DNA of 32,901 nucleotides from Rugamonas violacea (GCF_016461825.1 NZ_JAEMNU010000031.1:1-32901), one strand, 5' to 3'; counted from the first letter of the stretch, positions 13,985 to 22,918 are shown. Notes: generated by a model not told the origin, from the sequence alone. Translations and numbers: made by a program.

Positions 13985-16174
13985 ATGCCCAGTCCCACCA
14001 CACCGACCAGCTCGCCCTTCGCCCTGCCCTTCGCCTCGGCCGCAATGGAGTACTGGGTGGACGCTTGGCAACGCAGCATCCTCACCCTCGACGTGCTGCG
14101 CGAGCGCGGCAACATCTGCGCCGAGCACGAGCAGTCGGGCAAGCCGCCGGTGCTGGTGTTCGACTATGAGATCATCGTCGACGCGCGCAAGCTGGAGCGG
14201 CCGGCCAACTACGCGCTGGCCGCCATCAAGCCGCCGGCCGACTGCGTGCCGACCGATCCGCACAAGCGGCCCTTCGTGGTGATCGATCCGCGCGCCGGCC
14301 ATGGCCCCGGCATCGGCGGCTCGAAGATCGACAGCGAAATCGGCATCGCCCTCAAGCAGGGCCATCCCTGCTACTTCGTGATGTTCTTCCCCATGCCGGT
14401 GGAAGGCCAGACCATCGAATGCGTCACCTCGGCGGAAAAAGTCTTCCTGGCCAAGGTCAACGAGCTGCACCCCGGCGACGCCGGCAAGCCCTTCGTCATC
14501 GGCAACTGCCAGGGCGGCTGGGCGCTGATGATCCTGGCCGCGCTGGCGCCCGAATCGGTCGGCCCGATCCTGCTGGCCGGCTCGCCGATCGCCTACTGGT
14601 CCGGCGTCGAGGGCAAGTATCCGATGCGCTACAGCGGCGGCCTGCTGGGCGGCACCTGGGCCGCCTCGCTGGCCGGCGACCTGGGCAACGGCAAGTTCGA
14701 CGGCGCCTACCTGGTCGACAATTTCGAACAGCTCGACCCGGCCAACACCTACTGGAACAAGCCCTACGCCTTGTACTCGAAGGTCGACACCGAGCGGCAG
14801 CGCTTCCTCGACTTCGAGCGCTGGTGGGGCGGCCACTTCATGCTCAACAAGGAGGAGATGGAGTGGATCAGCCAGAACCTGTTCGTCGGCAACCGCCTGA
14901 GCGCCGGCGAGATCTTCCATGACGAGGGCAAGACCCGCATCGACCTGCGCAACATCCGCTCGCCGATCATCGTCTTCGCCTCCTGGGGCGACAACATCAC
15001 GCCGCCGCAGCAGGCGCTCAACTGGATCCCCGACCTGTACGCCGACGCCGAGCAGATCCGCGACAACGAGCAAACCATCGTCTACTTCCTGCACGAGCAC
15101 ATCGGCCACCTCGGCATCTTCGTCTCGGCCGGCGTGGCCAACCGCGAGCACAACGAGCTGGCCTGCGCGCTCGACCTGATCGACGTGTTGCCGCCCGGCC
15201 TGTACGAGGCCATCATCACCGACACCTACCCGGAGATGCCCGGCCTGGAGTTCGCCAGCGGACGCTACGTGATCCGCTTCGAGCCGCGCGAGGTGGCCGA
15301 CATCCTGGCGCTGGACGGCGGCCGCCAGGACGAGGGCGCCTTCGAGGTGGTCAAGCGGGTGGCCCAGGTCAACCAGGCCATGTACGACACCTTCGTCTCG
15401 CCCATGGTCAAGGCGATGAGCAACGAGAGCACGGCGGCGCTGTCGCGCAACCTGAACTCGGCGCGGCTGGAGCGCCACCTGTTCTCCGACAACAATCCGC
15501 TGCTGAAGGCGATGGCGCCGCTGGCCGCGATGGTCAAGGCGCAACGCCAGCAGGTGGCGCCGGACAACCCGCTGCTGCTGGCCGAGCAGCAGGCCAGCAA
15601 GCATATCGGCCAGGCGCTGGACCACTACCGCGACGTGCGCGACGCCGCCGGCGAGATGATGTTCAAGGCCATCTACGAGTCGCCCTGGCTGAAGGCCATG
15701 GTCGGCATCGACCCGCAGGCGGCGCCGGGCGAGCGGCCGGGCGCGCACAACCACGGCCAGGAGGAGCGCCGCCAGCTCAAGCGCGTGACGCGCGACGCCC
15801 GCTACGAGCAGGGCAGCCAGGAGTCCGGTTTCCTGCGCCTGCTGATCTACGTCGCCAGCGGCGTCGGCGTGGTCGACAAGCGGCCCTTCGACGGCATCCG
15901 CGCGCTGATGCGCGCGCGCGGCCTGGACAAGACCGTCACGCTGGCCCAGCTGAAGGAGGCGGTCAGTCTGCAAACCTATCTGGTGCGCCAGGACGAGACG
16001 CGCGCGCTGCAGGGCCTGCGCGTGCTGCTGCCCGAACCGGCCCAGCGCAACGAGGCCCTGGCGCTGGCCCACCGCCTGCTGGAGATGGGCGGCCCGATCA
16101 AGGAGGAGAAGCTGGTGCGGCTGCGCCGCATCGGCCAGATCCTGGAGGTCGAGTTGCCCGGAAAGCAGGAATAG
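13985..16174 (+). CDS. DUF3141 alpha/beta hydrolase, PHA synthase/depolymerase-like
   Basis: The 729-residue protein is a full-length DUF3141 protein. Its central alpha/beta-hydrolase domain (about 60-390) has a nucleophile elbow GNCQGG with Cys175, an Asp in SWGDN (D336) and a His in GHLGIF (H375). A Cys-Asp-His triad in a G-x-C-x-G-G box is the arrangement of polyhydroxyalkanoate synthases. The C-terminal about 300 residues are helical and specific to DUF3141 (MSNESTAALSRNLNS, LKRVTRDARYEQGS). The family is annotated only as 3-hydroxyalkanoate synthetase-like, and activity is unproven. I chose ATG 13985 because GGAG lies seven bases upstream; the longer frame starts inside the repeat. It lies 137 bases after the phasin gene. 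Confidence 0.85.
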   Translation: MPSPTTPTSSPFALPFASAAMEYWVDAWQRSILTLDVLRERGNICAEHEQSGKPPVLVFDYEIIVDARKLERPANYALAAIKPPADCVPTDPHKRPFVVIDPRAGHGPGIGGSKIDSEIGIALKQGHPCYFVMFFPMPVEGQTIECVTSAEKVFLAKVNELHPGDAGKPFVIGNCQGGWALMILAALAPESVGPILLAGSPIAYWSGVEGKYPMRYSGGLLGGTWAASLAGDLGNGKFDGAYLVDNFEQLDPANTYWNKPYALYSKVDTERQRFLDFERWWGGHFMLNKEEMEWISQNLFVGNRLSAGEIFHDEGKTRIDLRNIRSPIIVFASWGDNITPPQQALNWIPDLYADAEQIRDNEQTIVYFLHEHIGHLGIFVSAGVANREHNELACALDLIDVLPPGLYEAIITDTYPEMPGLEFASGRYVIRFEPREVADILALDGGRQDEGAFEVVKRVAQVNQAMYDTFVSPMVKAMSNESTAALSRNLNSARLERHLFSDNNPLLKAMAPLAAMVKAQRQQVAPDNPLLLAEQQASKHIGQALDHYRDVRDAAGEMMFKAIYESPWLKAMVGIDPQAAPGERPGAHNHGQEERRQLKRVTRDARYEQGSQESGFLRLLIYVASGVGVVDKRPFDGIRALMRARGLDKTVTLAQLKEAVSLQTYLVRQDETRALQGLRVLLPEPAQRNEALALAHRLLEMGGPIKEEKLVRLRRIGQILEVELPGKQE

Positions 16175-16260
16175 AGCGTTTCCTCGGCCCCATGATGTCG
16201 AAATAGAATGTATCCAAGGCGCAACAATGCTAGTATGGCAATTCATTTTTTAGGAATGCC

Positions 16261-17310
16261 ATGCGACCATTGTTCGTCCTGCCCCTGCTGTTACTGTCCC
16301 TGCAAGCCCGCGCCGCCGAGCCGCAATATCTCAACGCCGAGCGCGACTGTCGCGTCGCCATCGGGCGGCCGCAGCCCGAGCTCAGCGTGACCTGGGACGG
16401 CGCCTGCAAGGACGGCTACGCCGACGGCAGCGGCCAACTGCGCTGGCTCCTCAAAGGCAAGCCCAACGGCGCCTACGAGGGCACGCTGGCCAAGGGCCTG
16501 CCGAACGGCGCCGGCTACCGCCTGCGCCCCGACGGTTCCTCGGAGGACGGCAATTTCGTCGACGGCCGGCTGTGCGGCGCCGGCGTGTACCTCAGTGCCA
16601 AGGGCGACAAGCTGAGCGCCACCTTCGAACAGGGCCGGCCGGTCGGCCAGGTCGACTACACCACCCACGAAGGCGACCACTACCAGGGCGCATGGGACGG
16701 CAAGGCGCCACACGGCCAGGGCACGATGAGCTACGCGCTGGGCGGCAGCTACCAGGGTTCCTGGCAGCACGGCAAAATGGACGGCAAGGGCCGCATCAGC
16801 TATCCCAACGACGAACAGCTGGACGGCGACTTCGAACAGGGCCATCTGCTCGGCACCGTGGTGGCCACGACGGACGCCATGCGCTACTCGATGCGCGAGG
16901 ACAACCGCCGCGCGCTGATACAGCGCAAGACGGCGACCGGCCTGCCGGTGCCGTTCAAGAAGGCCTACGCCGAGCTGACGCCGGCCGAGCAGTGGGTGGT
17001 CAAGCGGGCCTATCCGATTCTGCAGGAGCAGGACGAGCCGCCCTACCCGGTGGGCGGCGTGGCGGCGATCACGCAGTCCTTTGTCGACGTGCAAAAAAAG
17101 CTGCTGACCGAGGCCGACTTCCGCCTCAACGTGCTGATCGACGCCGACGGCAAGCCGAGCACCGCCGACATCTTCACAGCGCCGACGCCGGAGCTGGGCC
17201 GCCTGGCCGCGACGATTTTGCTGCTGGCCAAGTACAAGCCGGCCGTCTGCGCCGGCAAACCCTGTGCGATGCGCTACCCGGTCCATTTCCGACTCACCAT
17301 GGAGCGCTAG
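16261..17310 (+). CDS. secreted MORN-repeat protein with a TonB-C-like C-terminal domain
   Basis: The 349-residue protein has a signal peptide (cleavage after ARA, about residue 19). Residues 55-195 hold several MORN-type units (GAYEGTLAKGLPNGAGY, HYQGAWDGKAPHGQGTMSY, SYQGSWQHGKMDGKGRISY, QLDGDFEQG). From about 265 on there is a TonB-C-like domain (YPVGGVAAITQSF, then FRLNVLIDADGKPSTADIFTAPTPELGRLAATIL), ending in VHFRLTME. MORN repeats mediate protein or lipid contacts. TonB-C-like domains fused to non-membrane proteins are common in proteobacteria and of unclear role. AGGA six bases upstream supports the start. Its TAG overlaps the TAG of the convergent bufC by four bases. Confidence 0.8.
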   Translation: MRPLFVLPLLLLSLQARAAEPQYLNAERDCRVAIGRPQPELSVTWDGACKDGYADGSGQLRWLLKGKPNGAYEGTLAKGLPNGAGYRLRPDGSSEDGNFVDGRLCGAGVYLSAKGDKLSATFEQGRPVGQVDYTTHEGDHYQGAWDGKAPHGQGTMSYALGGSYQGSWQHGKMDGKGRISYPNDEQLDGDFEQGHLLGTVVATTDAMRYSMREDNRRALIQRKTATGLPVPFKKAYAELTPAEQWVVKRAYPILQEQDEPPYPVGGVAAITQSFVDVQKKLLTEADFRLNVLIDADGKPSTADIFTAPTPELGRLAATILLLAKYKPAVCAGKPCAMRYPVHFRLTMER

Positions 17311-18122
17311 GCCGCGCTCAACACCTCCTGCGCCAGCCAGTGCCGCAACTGGCCGGCCAGCGCCGCCGTCTGCGCCGCGCCGGCCGCCGCGCAGACGGCG
17401 CCGAAGCTGTCGCCCCGGCCGATCCGGCGCAGCGCCAAGGCCTCGCCGGCATCCAGCGAGCGGAAGTGCGGCTGCTGGGCGTGGCGCCACACCAGCCAGT
17501 CCTGCGGCGTCGCCGCCGCAACGGCCTCGGGCGGCTCCTCCGCCGCGCCCAGCGCCCGCCACAGCGCCACCGTGTTCCATTCCATCGTCAACAGGCACGC
17601 CGACGGATGCAGCTGGAAGGTGATGTCCGCCCATTCCTGCGGCGCCAGGCCGGCCACATCGGCGGCGCCCACGGCGGGCGTGTCGGCGGCGTCGAAGGCC
17701 AGGCCGAGCGCCCATTCCAGGCGCGCCAGCTCGGCCACGCAGGGATGCTCGGGCAGCGCCAGCGCCAGATGCCCGGCGAACCCGGCGCCATACCAGCGCA
17801 GATTGCGGAAACTCGACGGATGGGCTTGCAGATAGGCGTCGGCCAGCTCGGCGAACAGTTCGTCGCCGAGGTAGCTCCAGGTCTTGTCGTAGGCCTCGCC
17901 CAGCGCCTCGCGCAGGCGGGCGCGATAGGCGTTGTGGTAGATCGCCAGACGCGCCATGGCGTCCAGGCCGAACTGTTCGCGCACGGCGCCGGCGATGGCC
18001 GGCCGCACCTGGCTTGCGGCGGCGCCGGTGCCGTCACCATCGAGCTGCGGCCTGCCGGCGGCGGCAACATCGTCCAACACATACTGCTGAAAATCGGCCT
18101 GCAGGGCGGCGAGCGAACTCAT
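17307..18122 (-). CDS. bufC: BufC/HvfC-type RiPP maturation partner (DUF2063)
   Basis: The 271-residue protein carries the N-terminal DUF2063 (HvfC/BufC) domain: [11 protein letters not shown], then [29 protein letters not shown] (split) and [15 protein letters not shown]. The second half ([28 protein letters not shown]) is the conserved C-terminal domain of the same family. These proteins partner with MNIO (DUF692) enzymes and are thought to recognise the precursor peptide. The ATG (18122) overlaps the end of bufB (18119) by four bases, as expected for a two-protein complex. The 3' end overlaps the convergent MORN gene. No DoxX-type bufD follows. Confidence 0.88.
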   Translation of the reverse strand: MSSLAALQADFQQYVLDDVAAAGRPQLDGDGTGAAASQVRPAIAGAVREQFGLDAMARLAIYHNAYRARLREALGEAYDKTWSYLGDELFAELADAYLQAHPSSFRNLRWYGAGFAGHLALALPEHPCVAELARLEWALGLAFDAADTPAVGAADVAGLAPQEWADITFQLHPSACLLTMEWNTVALWRALGAAEEPPEAVAAATPQDWLVWRHAQQPHFRSLDAGEALALRRIGRGDSFGAVCAAAGAAQTAALAGQLRHWLAQEVLSAA

Positions 18123-18976
18123 GCGGCCACCGCCTCGCCCAGCACGCGCGCGGCCAGTTGGCGCGCGCCGCGCAGCTCGGCCGCCAGTTCGGCCAGCGGC
18201 GGAATGTTGTCGTCGCGCTCGATCATGGTGGCGACCGGGCCGAAGCGGCGCAGCGCGTCGGCGTACAGCGCCCACACGGGATCGGCCACCGGCTGGTCGT
18301 GGGTGTCGATGATGCAGCCGGCCTGCACGCTGTGGCCGGCCAGGTGGATCTGTTGCACGCGCCGTGGCGGCAGCGCGCGCAGATAGGTGTTGGGGTCGAA
18401 GCCGTGGTTGACGCTGCTGACATAGACGTTGTTGACGTCGAGCAGGATCAGGCTGTCGGACTCTTCGGCCACGGCGGCGACGAAGTCCCATTCGGTGAAA
18501 CTGTCGTCGGCGAAGCTCAAATAACTGGAGACGTTCTCCAACAGAAGAGGTCGCTCTAGATAGTCCTGCACGCGGCGCACATTGCGCACCACCGTGGCGA
18601 CGGCCTCTTCGGTGTAGGGCAGTGGATACAGGTCGTGCAGATTCTTGCCGTGCACGCCGGTCCAGCACAGGTGGTCGGACACCCACAGCGGCTGCACCCG
18701 CTCGATCAGCGCCTTCAGCTCGCGCAGATAGGCGTCGGACGGGCCGTCCGGCGTGCCGATCGACATCGAAACGCCGTGCATCGCCAGCGGATAATCGCGC
18801 CGGATGCGTTCGAGCATGGCCAGCGGTTTGCCGCCGGGGACCAGGTAGTTTTCGGAGAGGATTTCGAACCAGTCGACGCCGCTGTCGGCGCGCGGGCCGG
18901 CGCTGATCTCGTGGTAGTGGCCGGGCCGCAGGCCGAGGCCGAAGCCGGGGGAAGGCAGGAGTGTGCTGGTGGACAT
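18119..18976 (-). CDS. bufB: BufB, MNIO (DUF692) multinuclear iron oxidative enzyme
   Basis: The 285-residue protein is a complete DUF692/MNIO enzyme with a TIM-barrel fold. Conserved blocks are [14 protein letters not shown] (10-23), WFEILSENY (36-44), [43 protein letters not shown] and DTHDQPV. The His, Asp, Glu and Asn residues in these blocks form the iron-binding site. In bufferin systems the enzyme modifies Cys residues of the small precursor to thiooxazole groups that bind copper. No Shine-Dalgarno sequence precedes the ATG, and a strong hairpin separates it from bufA, so it is probably translated much less than the precursor. It is followed by bufC with a four-base overlap. Confidence 0.92.
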   Translation of the reverse strand: MSTSTLLPSPGFGLGLRPGHYHEISAGPRADSGVDWFEILSENYLVPGGKPLAMLERIRRDYPLAMHGVSMSIGTPDGPSDAYLRELKALIERVQPLWVSDHLCWTGVHGKNLHDLYPLPYTEEAVATVVRNVRRVQDYLERPLLLENVSSYLSFADDSFTEWDFVAAVAEESDSLILLDVNNVYVSSVNHGFDPNTYLRALPPRRVQQIHLAGHSVQAGCIIDTHDQPVADPVWALYADALRRFGPVATMIERDDNIPPLAELAAELRGARQLAARVLGEAVAA

Positions 18977-19002
18977 GGCGGCGCCGCGAAAGAGGGAAAG
19001 GC

Positions 19003-19030
19003 GGCGGCGCCGGACCGGGCCGGTGCCGCC
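19003..19030 (-). promoter_or_regulatory. intercistronic hairpin between bufA and bufB
   Basis: GGCGGCGCCGG (19003-19013) and CCGGTGCCGCC (19020-19030) form an 11-bp stem with one mismatch and a six-base loop, just after the bufA stop. A pyrimidine-rich but not T-rich stretch follows on the minus strand. It could attenuate transcription or protect the bufA message, giving more precursor than enzyme. Confidence 0.6.
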
Positions 19031-19043
19031 GGGGCTGGCGGGA

Positions 19044-19322
19044 TTACTTGTCGAGGTCGACGATCTTGCCCTTCTTGGCGAAGCATTCGCCGGCCTTGGC
19101 CTTGACGAAGCCGTGGCCCTTGCAGACGTTCTGGCCCTTGCAGGCGTTCTCGGCGGTGGCGCAATCGCTGGTGCCCTTGCAGCTGTTGATGCCGGCGCAA
19201 TGCACGCTGTCGTCGGCCGTCAGCGCGCTGGTGGCGGCGCTGGCCGAGGCGGCCATGGCCATGGCGGCGACGGCCGCTGCGATGGAAACGAAACGGGCGC
19301 CGGATTTGATGGTGTGGTTCAT
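19044..19322 (-). CDS. bufferin precursor (BufA2-type), Cys-rich RiPP
   Basis: The 92-residue protein starts with a long signal sequence (cleavage about residue 29, SASA-A). The mature part has six Cys residues, mostly in CKG contexts: [10 protein letters not shown], then [21 protein letters not shown] and GECFAKKG. This is the BufA2-like bufferin type: an exported copper-binding peptide whose Cys residues are modified by BufB/BufC in the cytoplasm before export. It is first in the minus-strand operon bufA-bufB-bufC. GGAG eight bases upstream supports the start. The more common BufA1 (DUF2282) and a BufD (DoxX) are not present nearby, so this is a reduced version of the operon. Confidence 0.85.
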   Translation of the reverse strand: MNHTIKSGARFVSIAAAVAAMAMAASASAATSALTADDSVHCAGINSCKGTSDCATAENACKGQNVCKGHGFVKAKAGECFAKKGKIVDLDK

Positions 19323-19466
19323 GTTGTAGCTCCAAGTGGGTAAATGAAAAGTGGCATGCGATCGGGGCGCGCCTCAGCGCGCGATCAAAGCGGGCCTTAT
19401 TCCAGCAGGGCCCATTGCTTCGACTTGGAACTGAGTCGGGGCCAAGCGCGCTTTACTTACACCCGC

Positions 19467-19483
19467 TTGAAAATATTTTTCAA
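19467..19483. promoter_or_regulatory. AT-rich inverted repeat between bufA and ompW
   Basis: TTGAAAA and TTTTCAA form a perfect 7-bp inverted repeat around TAT, in the only AT-rich patch of this 291-bp divergent region (19323-19613). It could be an operator for the bufferin promoter. No known regulator is assigned. Confidence 0.3.
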
Positions 19484-19531
19484 TTTCTTTTTTTTCAAAA
19501 AATTGGCTAGCCGAAACCAATCTTGCGACTT

Positions 19532-19545
19532 TTGACTTACATCAA
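19532..19545 (+). promoter_or_regulatory. FNR/Anr-like site upstream of ompW
   Basis: TTGAC-TTAC-ATCAA differs by one base from the FNR consensus TTGAT-N4-ATCAA. It is centred about 75 bases before the ompW ATG. With a CATTAA -10-like hexamer near 19565, it sits about 40 bases before the predicted transcription start, the position of a class II activator site. ompW is an FNR-responsive gene in other bacteria. Confidence 0.6.
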
Positions 19546-19613
19546 AGTTTTTGCTGCTCTGCATCATTAAACTGGGCTCCGTTACTTAATGACATGTAGA
19601 GAGAGGAAAGAAA

Positions 19614-20225
19614 ATGAAGAAGCCTGTAGCCGCAATGATCCTGGCAACCCTCGGTATGGTCGCCGGCAACGCTCTGGCAGAGCAAAGCCCATGGATGGTG
19701 CGTGTGCGCCTTGAGCGTCTGAGCCCGGCCGACAAATCCGATCCGGTCGGTGGTGTCGGCGCCTCGGACCGCATCAGCGTCAGCAAGAAAACCATGCCGG
19801 ATCTGGATATTTCCTACTTCTTCACGCCGAACATTTCGGCCGAGTTGGTACTGACCTATCCGCAAAAACACGACGTCGAACTGGACGGCCAGAAAATCGG
19901 TAGCTTCAAGCACCTGCCGCCCACCCTGCTGGCGCAGTACCACTTCATGCCGGAAGCCACCTTCTCGCCTTACCTGGGCGCCGGCGTGAACTACACCAAC
20001 ATCCACAAAGTCGAGCTGTTGAACGGCGCGGGCAGCCTGGAGCACAAGAGCTGGGGCCTGGCGCTGCAAGCCGGCGCCGACTACAAGATCGACAAGAACT
20101 GGTCGCTCAACTTCGACGTCAAGAAAATCCAGATCCGCAGCGATGTCGGCATCGGCGGCAACAAGGTCAGCAACGTGCAAGTCGACCCGTGGCTGGTCGG
20201 CGTCGGCGTCGGCTACCGCTTCTAA
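19614..20225 (+). CDS. ompW: OmpW-family outer membrane protein
   Basis: The 203-residue protein has a signal peptide (MKKPVAAMILATLGMVAGNALA; cleavage after residue 22) and the eight-stranded OmpW barrel pattern. This includes SPWMVRVRLERLSP at the mature start, DISYFFTPNISAEL, LPPTLLAQYHF, FSPYLGAGVNYT and the terminal WLVGVGVGYRF ending in Phe, as needed for barrel assembly. OmpW forms a narrow hydrophobic channel for small apolar compounds and is often induced in low oxygen. GAGAGGAAAG precedes the ATG. The FNR-like site upstream suggests oxygen control. It is followed by two GC-rich hairpins. Confidence 0.92.
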   Translation: MKKPVAAMILATLGMVAGNALAEQSPWMVRVRLERLSPADKSDPVGGVGASDRISVSKKTMPDLDISYFFTPNISAELVLTYPQKHDVELDGQKIGSFKHLPPTLLAQYHFMPEATFSPYLGAGVNYTNIHKVELLNGAGSLEHKSWGLALQAGADYKIDKNWSLNFDVKKIQIRSDVGIGGNKVSNVQVDPWLVGVGVGYRF

Positions 20226-20244
20226 CAGTTGCTTGTAACCCGCA

Positions 20245-20282
20245 CGGGGCTGCGGCCCCGCTTCGATGGCATCGCGCCATCG
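20245..20282. terminator. two tandem hairpins after ompW
   Basis: CGGGGC (20245-20250) pairs with GCCCCG (20255-20260), and CGATGGC (20264-20270) pairs with GCCATCG (20276-20282). They sit between convergent ompW and the DUF2244 gene. There is no T-run, so termination is uncertain. Confidence 0.4.
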
Positions 20283-20293
20283 CGCCCCCCGCA

Positions 20294-20761
20294 TCAAGGG
20301 AACCGGGCTCCCGGCAATGCGCGCTGCAGTTCGAGCGCGCATTGCTGTTTTTGGCTTTCCAGCGCCAGCGCGCCCACCGCCACGCGCACGCCGCGCGCCT
20401 CCAGCGCGATCGGCTGACGCGGCCGGTTCGGCGGCGTCACGCGGGTCCAGAAGGGGTCGAGGCGGACCCGGCTGACGCGCCCGGCGCAAATGGTTTCCAC
20501 CAGCAGGCCGGCGGCGCTCAACTCGATGCGGCTGCAATCGCCGGCGTGGCGCGCGTAGTGGATGAAGGCGGCGGCGACGGCGGCCATCTCCAGCACGGTG
20601 AACGGCAGCACCTGCCAGACGCCGAGCAGCAGGAAGCCGGCGGCCACCGCGAACGACATCGCGCAACCCACGCCATAGGCCAGCGCCAGTTGGCGCGGCG
20701 ACAACGAGCTGTGGCGTTTGAGCAGCCACTCCCGCTTATCCATCAGCACATCGCGCGGCAT
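20294..20761 (-). CDS. DUF2244 integral membrane protein
   Basis: The 155-residue protein begins MPRDVLMDKREWLLKRHSS and has two adjacent membrane helices (about 30-50 and 53-72: LALAYGVGCAMSFAVAAGFLL, split, and VWQVLPFTVLEMAAVAAAFI). The cytoplasmic C-terminus holds RVRLDPFWTRV, typical of DUF2244. Function is unknown; relatives often lie near respiratory oxidase genes, which is not the case here. GGAG seven bases before the ATG at 20761 favours this start over the 173-residue version, whose start falls at the edge of a dispersed repeat. It is convergent with ompW. Confidence 0.82.
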   Translation of the reverse strand: MPRDVLMDKREWLLKRHSSLSPRQLALAYGVGCAMSFAVAAGFLLLGVWQVLPFTVLEMAAVAAAFIHYARHAGDCSRIELSAAGLLVETICAGRVSRVRLDPFWTRVTPPNRPRQPIALEARGVRVAVGALALESQKQQCALELQRALPGARFP

Positions 20762-20815
20762 GAGGTTCTCCTCGCGGACCAAGGCCGCCGGGTCGAGGCG
20801 CCGGCGCTCATTCAA

Positions 20816-20888
20816 GCACCCAACGGCGACAAGCCGGGGTCAGACCCCGCGGGTCCGACCCCAGGTCCACGTCGGTGGGGTTTGCCGG
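20816..20888. repeat. dispersed bipartite palindromic repeat, copy B
   Basis: Core arms GGGGTCAGACCC (20836-20847) and GGGTCCGACCCC (20851-20862) surround a CGC loop; one A-C mismatch breaks the 12-bp stem. Outer arms (CACCCAACGGCGAC and GTCGGTGGGG) are diverged. Same orientation as copy C. It lies in the 356-bp gap 20762-21117, which otherwise contains only the leader of the chemoreceptor gene and a small CGTTG/CAACG inverted repeat at 20975-20989. Confidence 0.8.
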
Positions 20889-21117
20889 CAGGGCGGCATG
20901 CACATCGGGGCCGGCTCCGGTCTCCATTATTTCATGAATCGGGGCTCTGGTCGCGCCGCTGGCGCGTGCTAGAGCGTTGTTTCCCAACGACAATTTTCGT
21001 CCTCGCGCAGGGATTTTCCCCATCGATACTACCGCGTAGCAAATTAAGGTGTTTTCCCCGGGCAAACTGAGGAACAATCTTTCTCTGAATCCACTTACTC
21101 CTCAAAGGATAGCTTTC

Positions 21118-22857
21118 ATGTCAATCGCCAATATGAAAATCGGCGCCCGCCTCGGCCTCGGCTTCGCCGTGGTGCTGGCCCTGCTGGTCGCGGTGGTGCT
21201 GCTGGGCCTGGGTTCGATGGGGCGCATCGGCACCCGCACCCACGACATCATCAGCGACAAGAACGTCAAAATGGCGGCCGCCAACACCATGGTCGACAAC
21301 GTGCGCAACGTCACGCTGTCGCTGACCAACATCGTGGTGGTGCCCAGCATGGAGCAGGTCAACGCCGAGCTGGAGAAGATCGCCGAGGCGCGCAAAAAAT
21401 ACGGCGCGGCCAAGACCACCCTCAGCGAACATCTGCGCGACGACAAGGAGAAAGCCCTGCTGGCCACCGTCGACGCCCTGCTCAAGGAAGGCGCGGTGAA
21501 GAACAACAAGGTCATCGAGCTGCGCAAGGCCGGCGAGATCCAGGACGCCATCACCCACCTGACCACGGTGGCCACGCCCAGCCTGGCCGGCGTGCTGAAG
21601 GCGCTCGACGACATCCTGGTCTACGAGACCAGCCAGGCCACCCAGGCCGGCGAGGAGGTCGAGTCGGTGCTGGCCGGCGCGCAGACCACCCTCGTCACCC
21701 TGGGCCTGCTGGCCCTGGCCTTCGGCGCGGCGGTGGCCTGGTACATCACCCGCTCGATCACCTTGCCGCTCAACCGCGCGGTCGGCGTCGCCGAGACGGT
21801 CGCCGCCGGCGACCTGTCGGGCCACATCGAGGTGCACAGCACGGACGAGACGGGCCGCCTGCTGGGCGCGCTGAAGGCCATGAACGACAGCCTGCTGCAG
21901 GTGGTCGGCCAGGTGCGTTCCGGCACCGACACCATCGCCACCGCCTCCAACGAGATCGCCGCCGGCAACCTCGACCTGTCCTCGCGCACCGAGCAGCAGG
22001 CCAGCTCGCTGGAGGAAACCGCCTCGTCGATGGAGCAGCTGACGGCCACCGTCAAACAGAACGCCGACAACGCGCGCCAGGCCAACACGCTGGCGCGCAG
22101 CGCCTCCGAGGTGGCCAGCAAGGGCGGCGCCATCGTCGCCCAGGTGGTCGACACGATGGGCACGATCAACCAATCGTCGCGCCGCATCGTCGACATCATC
22201 GCGGTGATCGACGGCATCGCCTTTCAGACCAACATCCTGGCCTTGAACGCGGCGGTCGAGGCGGCGCGCGCCGGCGAGCAGGGCCGTGGTTTCGCCGTGG
22301 TCGCCTCCGAGGTGCGCAACCTGGCCCAGCGCTCGGCCGGCGCGGCCAAGGAGATCAAGGAATTGATCGCCGCCTCGGTGGCCAACGTCGAGACCGGCTC
22401 GCGCCTGGTCGGCGAGGCCGGCCAGACCATGGGCGACATCGTCGACAGCATCGTGCGGGTCACCGACATCATGGGCGAGATCACCTCGGCCAGCCAGGAG
22501 CAGACCATGGGCATCGAGCAGATCAACATGGCGATCACGCAGATGGACGAGGTGACGCAGCAGAACGCGGCGCTGGTGGAACAGGCGGCGGCGGCCTCGC
22601 AGAGCATGCAGGAACAGGCCGCCGGCCTGGCCCAGGTGGTCGGCTTCTTCAAGACCGACGCGACGCCGCGGGCCACTGCGGCGGCGCCGCGGCCGGCGGC
22701 GCGCAAGCCGACGCCGGCGCCGCGACCGTTGACGGCCAGGGCGCGGACGGTCAGCGGCGCCAAGGCGGTCAGCGGCGCCAAGGCGGCCGGTGCGCCGGCC
22801 AAACGCTTGGGCACGCCGGCGGCGACGGCCGGCGACGGCGAATGGGAAGAGTTCTAA
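21118..22857 (+). CDS. methyl-accepting chemotaxis protein with CheR-docking pentapeptide
   Basis: The 579-residue receptor has TM1 (about 10-31), a periplasmic four-helix-bundle-type sensor (about 32-190), TM2 (about 198-217), HAMP (about 215-270) and a long methyl-accepting coiled coil. The coiled coil includes the conserved tip [20 protein letters not shown] (around residues 366-385). A flexible Ala/Pro/Lys-rich linker leads to the terminal EWEEF, matching the xWxxF pentapeptide that tethers CheR and CheB. It signals through CheA/CheW; the ligand is unknown. The ATG at 21118 is preceded by AAAGGA. The last 20 bases of the gene are repeated directly behind the stop. A paralogue in the opposite direction lies at 26.2-27.8 kb. 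Confidence 0.93.
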   Translation: MSIANMKIGARLGLGFAVVLALLVAVVLLGLGSMGRIGTRTHDIISDKNVKMAAANTMVDNVRNVTLSLTNIVVVPSMEQVNAELEKIAEARKKYGAAKTTLSEHLRDDKEKALLATVDALLKEGAVKNNKVIELRKAGEIQDAITHLTTVATPSLAGVLKALDDILVYETSQATQAGEEVESVLAGAQTTLVTLGLLALAFGAAVAWYITRSITLPLNRAVGVAETVAAGDLSGHIEVHSTDETGRLLGALKAMNDSLLQVVGQVRSGTDTIATASNEIAAGNLDLSSRTEQQASSLEETASSMEQLTATVKQNADNARQANTLARSASEVASKGGAIVAQVVDTMGTINQSSRRIVDIIAVIDGIAFQTNILALNAAVEAARAGEQGRGFAVVASEVRNLAQRSAGAAKEIKELIAASVANVETGSRLVGEAGQTMGDIVDSIVRVTDIMGEITSASQEQTMGIEQINMAITQMDEVTQQNAALVEQAAAASQSMQEQAAGLAQVVGFFKTDATPRATAAAPRPAARKPTPAPRPLTARARTVSGAKAVSGAKAAGAPAKRLGTPAATAGDGEWEEF

Positions 22858-22880
22858 GCAAATGGGAAGAGTTCTAAGCG
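22841..22880 (+). repeat. 20-bp tandem duplication over the 3' end of the chemoreceptor gene
   Basis: The unit 22841-22860 (ending the gene with the EWEEF codons and TAA) is repeated at 22861-22880 with one difference in the last base. Because the unit is 20 bases, the second copy lies out of frame and after the stop codon. Confidence 0.95.
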
Positions 22881-22918
22881 GAACGGCGGGCTTGCCGCAA
22901 TGCCGCTAAGTCAAGGTC

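Noticed and set aside
21049..21117. Upstream extension of the first chemoreceptor gene to 21049
   Set aside because: The ATG at 21118 has AAAGGA upstream and gives a normal N-terminal membrane helix; the extension does not.
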